Source: Rallus limicola
Lineage: Eukaryota > Chordata > Aves > Gruiformes > Rallidae
DNA: 64,000 nucleotides
Direction: 5' to 3'
NCBI GenBank assembly: GCA_022605955.1
Contig: JAKCOZ010000059.1
Coordinates: forward strand, 992,001 to 1,056,000
In this document: positions 61,816 through 64,000 of the stretch, piece by piece
Layout: each line of letters starts with the position of its first letter
Position numbering within the stretch: the first letter of the stretch is position 1
Translations under genes and position numbers: made by a program
Notes under the pieces: generated by a model
What the model was told of the DNA's origin: nothing
The model's database searches: none
Seen by the model: only the letters and a program-made list of their open reading frames with translations

Positions 61816-63594
61816 TTAGTTTACTAGCTAGCTTTTGTGTTAATTGAGTTTCTGGTATTTTATAATCCTCTCAGCATTATATAAAGGAGCTGCATGCATT
61901 TTTCTCGTGCCTGCCAGTCAGCAACGCTGCAAAACACCTGCACTCTAAGAACAAAATTTATATTAACTTTTAATTAAACATTAAAATTAATTAATTAAAC
62001 ACACTGCAGTGGGAAATGCAGATTTTAACTAATAATTACATCTTATGAAACTTGCTAATCAAGCACTGAGTCAATAAAATACGAGGCCTATGCTACTTTA
62101 TTCAGGGGGAGTATGCAGACATCTTGTGAAATTAGAACTATAGACCACACTGCATGCAGAGTATGCATCGAAATGCAACTTTACAGAGGACTGTGGCTTG
62201 TAGAAACTGAATATAAAAAAAGAAGCCCTGACTGGATATTATTCATAATGGCTGTGGTCACAGGAGGAATTTCAGAGCGTATTAAACTGTGTACCTACAA
62301 AAGCATCTTTCCTTATAGTTGTAAACTCCATGTCATCTCTCCCCTTACTCCTTTGTTCACAGTTATCAAGACTATATTATATTGTTTTATTGCACCAAAG
62401 CTGTGTATTGTCTAAGAGTAAGAAGCCAAGCCAAGAAAGTTCCACTGTTTTAAACTCCTTTTGTACCAACATAATAGTCTCAATTGAAGAGAATTTCGGA
62501 GAAAAATCTGTTATTAGACAATGACTTTGATATCACAGGTATTAAATGCATAATATTGTTTCTGTTAAATCTAAGACCAGAGCGAGATGCAACTAAACCT
62601 TATTTGAATATGAGCCAAAGGCCAAGGATTTGTGGAACAAAGATCATGTGAAATGCTACAAAATAATCATGTAATGTTGTGATATTAGATGTGATACCCT
62701 TACCCTCTAGTTATTCAGACCTAACCCAAGTTCTGTTGATGGTTCTTGCTTACCATAGTTCACTGAAGTTTTACTATGGTGAAGCACTGTGGATTTAAAT
62801 ATTAGAAATACATATAATTTACTTAATTACGTGCATTAGAAAATGCCAGCATGTAGAGGTGAGCAGTATTTAATGCTGTGTGCTGGTAGTAAGGTCAGGG
62901 TAATTTGCAGCACATGCATCTCTCAAATGCCATGTCAGAAACAGATGGATAAGTGTTCTCCTTAGCTGAGAGAATGAGATAAATCTTGTGAGGTAAGGAG
63001 TACGCAGGAACAGAGCAGTACAGAATGAAGGGACCATTGCAAAGGAGTATTTTCTTATGTCTATCCCCTTTCTGTTCTGGAAGACTGAATTAAAAGAATT
63101 AAGGTGAGGAAATGAGATTTTATATATATATATGTTATGTGGGTTTCTTTATGAAAGAAAATGCTGAAGGTAATGTTAATGTTTCATAGCCTGACTTTAC
63201 ATGTCTGCCCTACAAAGATGTCAAAATGATAAATGCAATAGTGAATAAAATATAGATTGCATGCCTTAAAAATATTTACAATCTTAGGGTTAAAATCGCA
63301 TATCTTATTTCCTTAATTTGCATTCAACACATTATTTGAACCATTTCAGTTCCTTGGAGAAAGAGCATCATGCTGCCAGTCAAACTACTTGTAGCTTTTT
63401 TTATAATTGATATTTCTACATTTTAATGTAAACTGTTTCCCTATATGTTTTTTTAGCCTACAGAACTTTATCAGTGAGTGCAAGTGATTTATGTATTAGT
63501 TAGATTGGAAACATAGTACTGGATAATTCCTGTTCAACTTTGAAGGAAATTGAGTATAAAACCTACAAGCATGAAACAGCCCAAGCTGATCAAA
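61816..63594. other. Noncoding stretch with a TA microsatellite
   Basis: TTAATTAA-type AT palindromes cluster at 61965-62000. The 100-residue frame at 62113-62415 (+) has no recognised motif. No exon is seen. Confidence 0.5.
63121..63133. repeat. Short (TA)n microsatellite
   Basis: Six and a half TA units, uninterrupted. Confidence 0.85.
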
Positions 63595-64000
63595 AGATCA
63601 TCTGGTAAACCGTTCATGGAAAAGGGAGCCTAGATGAGATTATCTAGCAGCCTGTCCAGTTGTGTCTTGAAAACCTCCAGTGATTGGGACTCCATCCACA
63701 TCTCTCGGGAGATTGTTCTGGTGATTTTTTTTTTTTTCTTCTTATTTTTTACTAAAAAAATTCCTTTTATGCCAAGATGAAAACTCTTGCTTCTATACAT
63801 ACCTTTTGCCCCTTGTGGCTTCTTGTGAAGAGAGAACCTCTGTACTACTTGTAGCTGCCCTTTCCTGGAAAGTTGTGATGAGTTCCCCTGAGCTTTTTCT
63901 CTCTTCTAGGGGGGAAAGACGCAACTCCTTCAGCCTTTCTTCATATGGCAGTTTTGCCAGCTCTTTGATCATTTTCATGGCTCTCCTTTACAGCCTTTCT
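63595..64000 (-). mobile_element. Old CR1 LINE fragment, minus strand, cut by window end
   Basis: On the plus strand, agcctgtccagttgtgtctt, gaaaacctccagtgattggg and actccatccacatctctcgg are the reverse complement of the CR1 end-of-ORF2/3'-UTR block. Further on, gcaactccttcagcctttct and tcatatggcag, gatcattttcatggctctcc match the reverse complement of 'LPYEERLKEL' and its upstream 'RATKMIKGL' text. A T-rich run (63727-63739 and neighbouring T/A tracts) breaks the match, probably a later expansion. The low-coordinate limit is uncertain (clear only from about 63630); the other end lies beyond the window. Confidence 0.85.
63793..64000 (-). pseudogene. CR1 reverse-transcriptase C-terminus remnant, partial
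   Basis: The minus-strand frame from 63978 reads MKMIKELAKLPYEERLKELR, then LSPLEERKSSGELITTFQE, which corresponds to the CR1 text around '[25 protein letters not shown]'. The family's Phe in 'LFSLE' is lost and the match dissolves after residue 40, consistent with an old copy. The initiating ATG is not a true start. The frame continues toward the window end, where the upstream part is cut off. Confidence 0.85.

Noticed and set aside
1..64000. Dozens of open frames of 60-130 codons on both strands
   Set aside because: No recognised domain, no consistent splice context and heavy overlap between strands; they fit chance frames in AT-rich noncoding DNA. Only CR1-derived frames have family motifs.
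1..64000. Bacterial-type systems: operons, CRISPR, toxin-antitoxin, phage, integrons
   Set aside because: No long coding frames, no ribosome-binding-site pattern and no regularly spaced repeats; CR1 elements and a bird LTR show vertebrate DNA.
1..64000. tRNA or other classical small RNA genes
   Set aside because: No cloverleaf A-box/B-box arrangement was noticed by eye; a covariance-model scan would be needed to exclude them.

Overview
The window looks like nuclear DNA from a bird: AT-rich, CpG-poor, and low in recognisable repeats. Those present are mainly CR1 non-LTR retrotransposon fragments, most with the typical CR1 3' end (a 'ggtcccttccaaccc'-like block followed by copies of 'attctatg'). 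There is also one remnant of a bird-type endogenous retrovirus LTR. I did not assign species or chromosome. I found no host protein-coding exon, rRNA, tRNA, CRISPR array or operon-like structure. The longest open frame (205 aa, 32768-33385) is the endonuclease part of a CR1 element. All other open frames are short, have no recognised domain and are what stop-poor noncoding DNA gives by chance. The window is best read as intergenic DNA or the interior of one or more long introns.

Layout. 1-27378: almost no recognisable transposon (one doubtful CR1 scrap at 18.7 kb). It holds simple repeats, small inverted and tandem repeats, two locally GC-richer blocks (4.7-5.3 kb and 10.6-11.0 kb), a paired GATA/E-box cluster near 9.93 kb, and stretches that look like conserved noncoding DNA near 5.5-5.9, 23.3-23.5 and 25.9-26.5 kb. 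27379-36724: CR1-rich, with two short 3' ends (27.4 and 32.3 kb), a 1.4-kb internally deleted copy (32.84-34.24 kb) and an old reverse-transcriptase scrap (36.5-36.7 kb). 41.9-54.3 kb: a short minus-strand CR1 end, the LTR remnant (43.8 kb), a minus-strand CR1 with a second tiny CR1 nested in it (47.97-48.67 kb), another CR1 3' end (53.8 kb) and, just beyond it, an ancient MIR/L2-like SINE remnant (54.1 kb). 54.3-63.6 kb: mostly unassigned DNA with a CpG-bearing perfect hairpin at 55.4 kb. 63.6-64.0 kb: an old minus-strand CR1 that runs off the window.

Nothing here works together as a gene system. The transposon copies are all dead: 5'-truncated, deleted, frameshifted or carrying changed catalytic positions. 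The most informative observations are historical: a nested CR1 insertion with an apparent 7-bp target duplication, the multi-step decay of the 33-kb CR1, and the survival of a very old SINE. Regulatory suggestions are low-confidence and rest on motif content alone.
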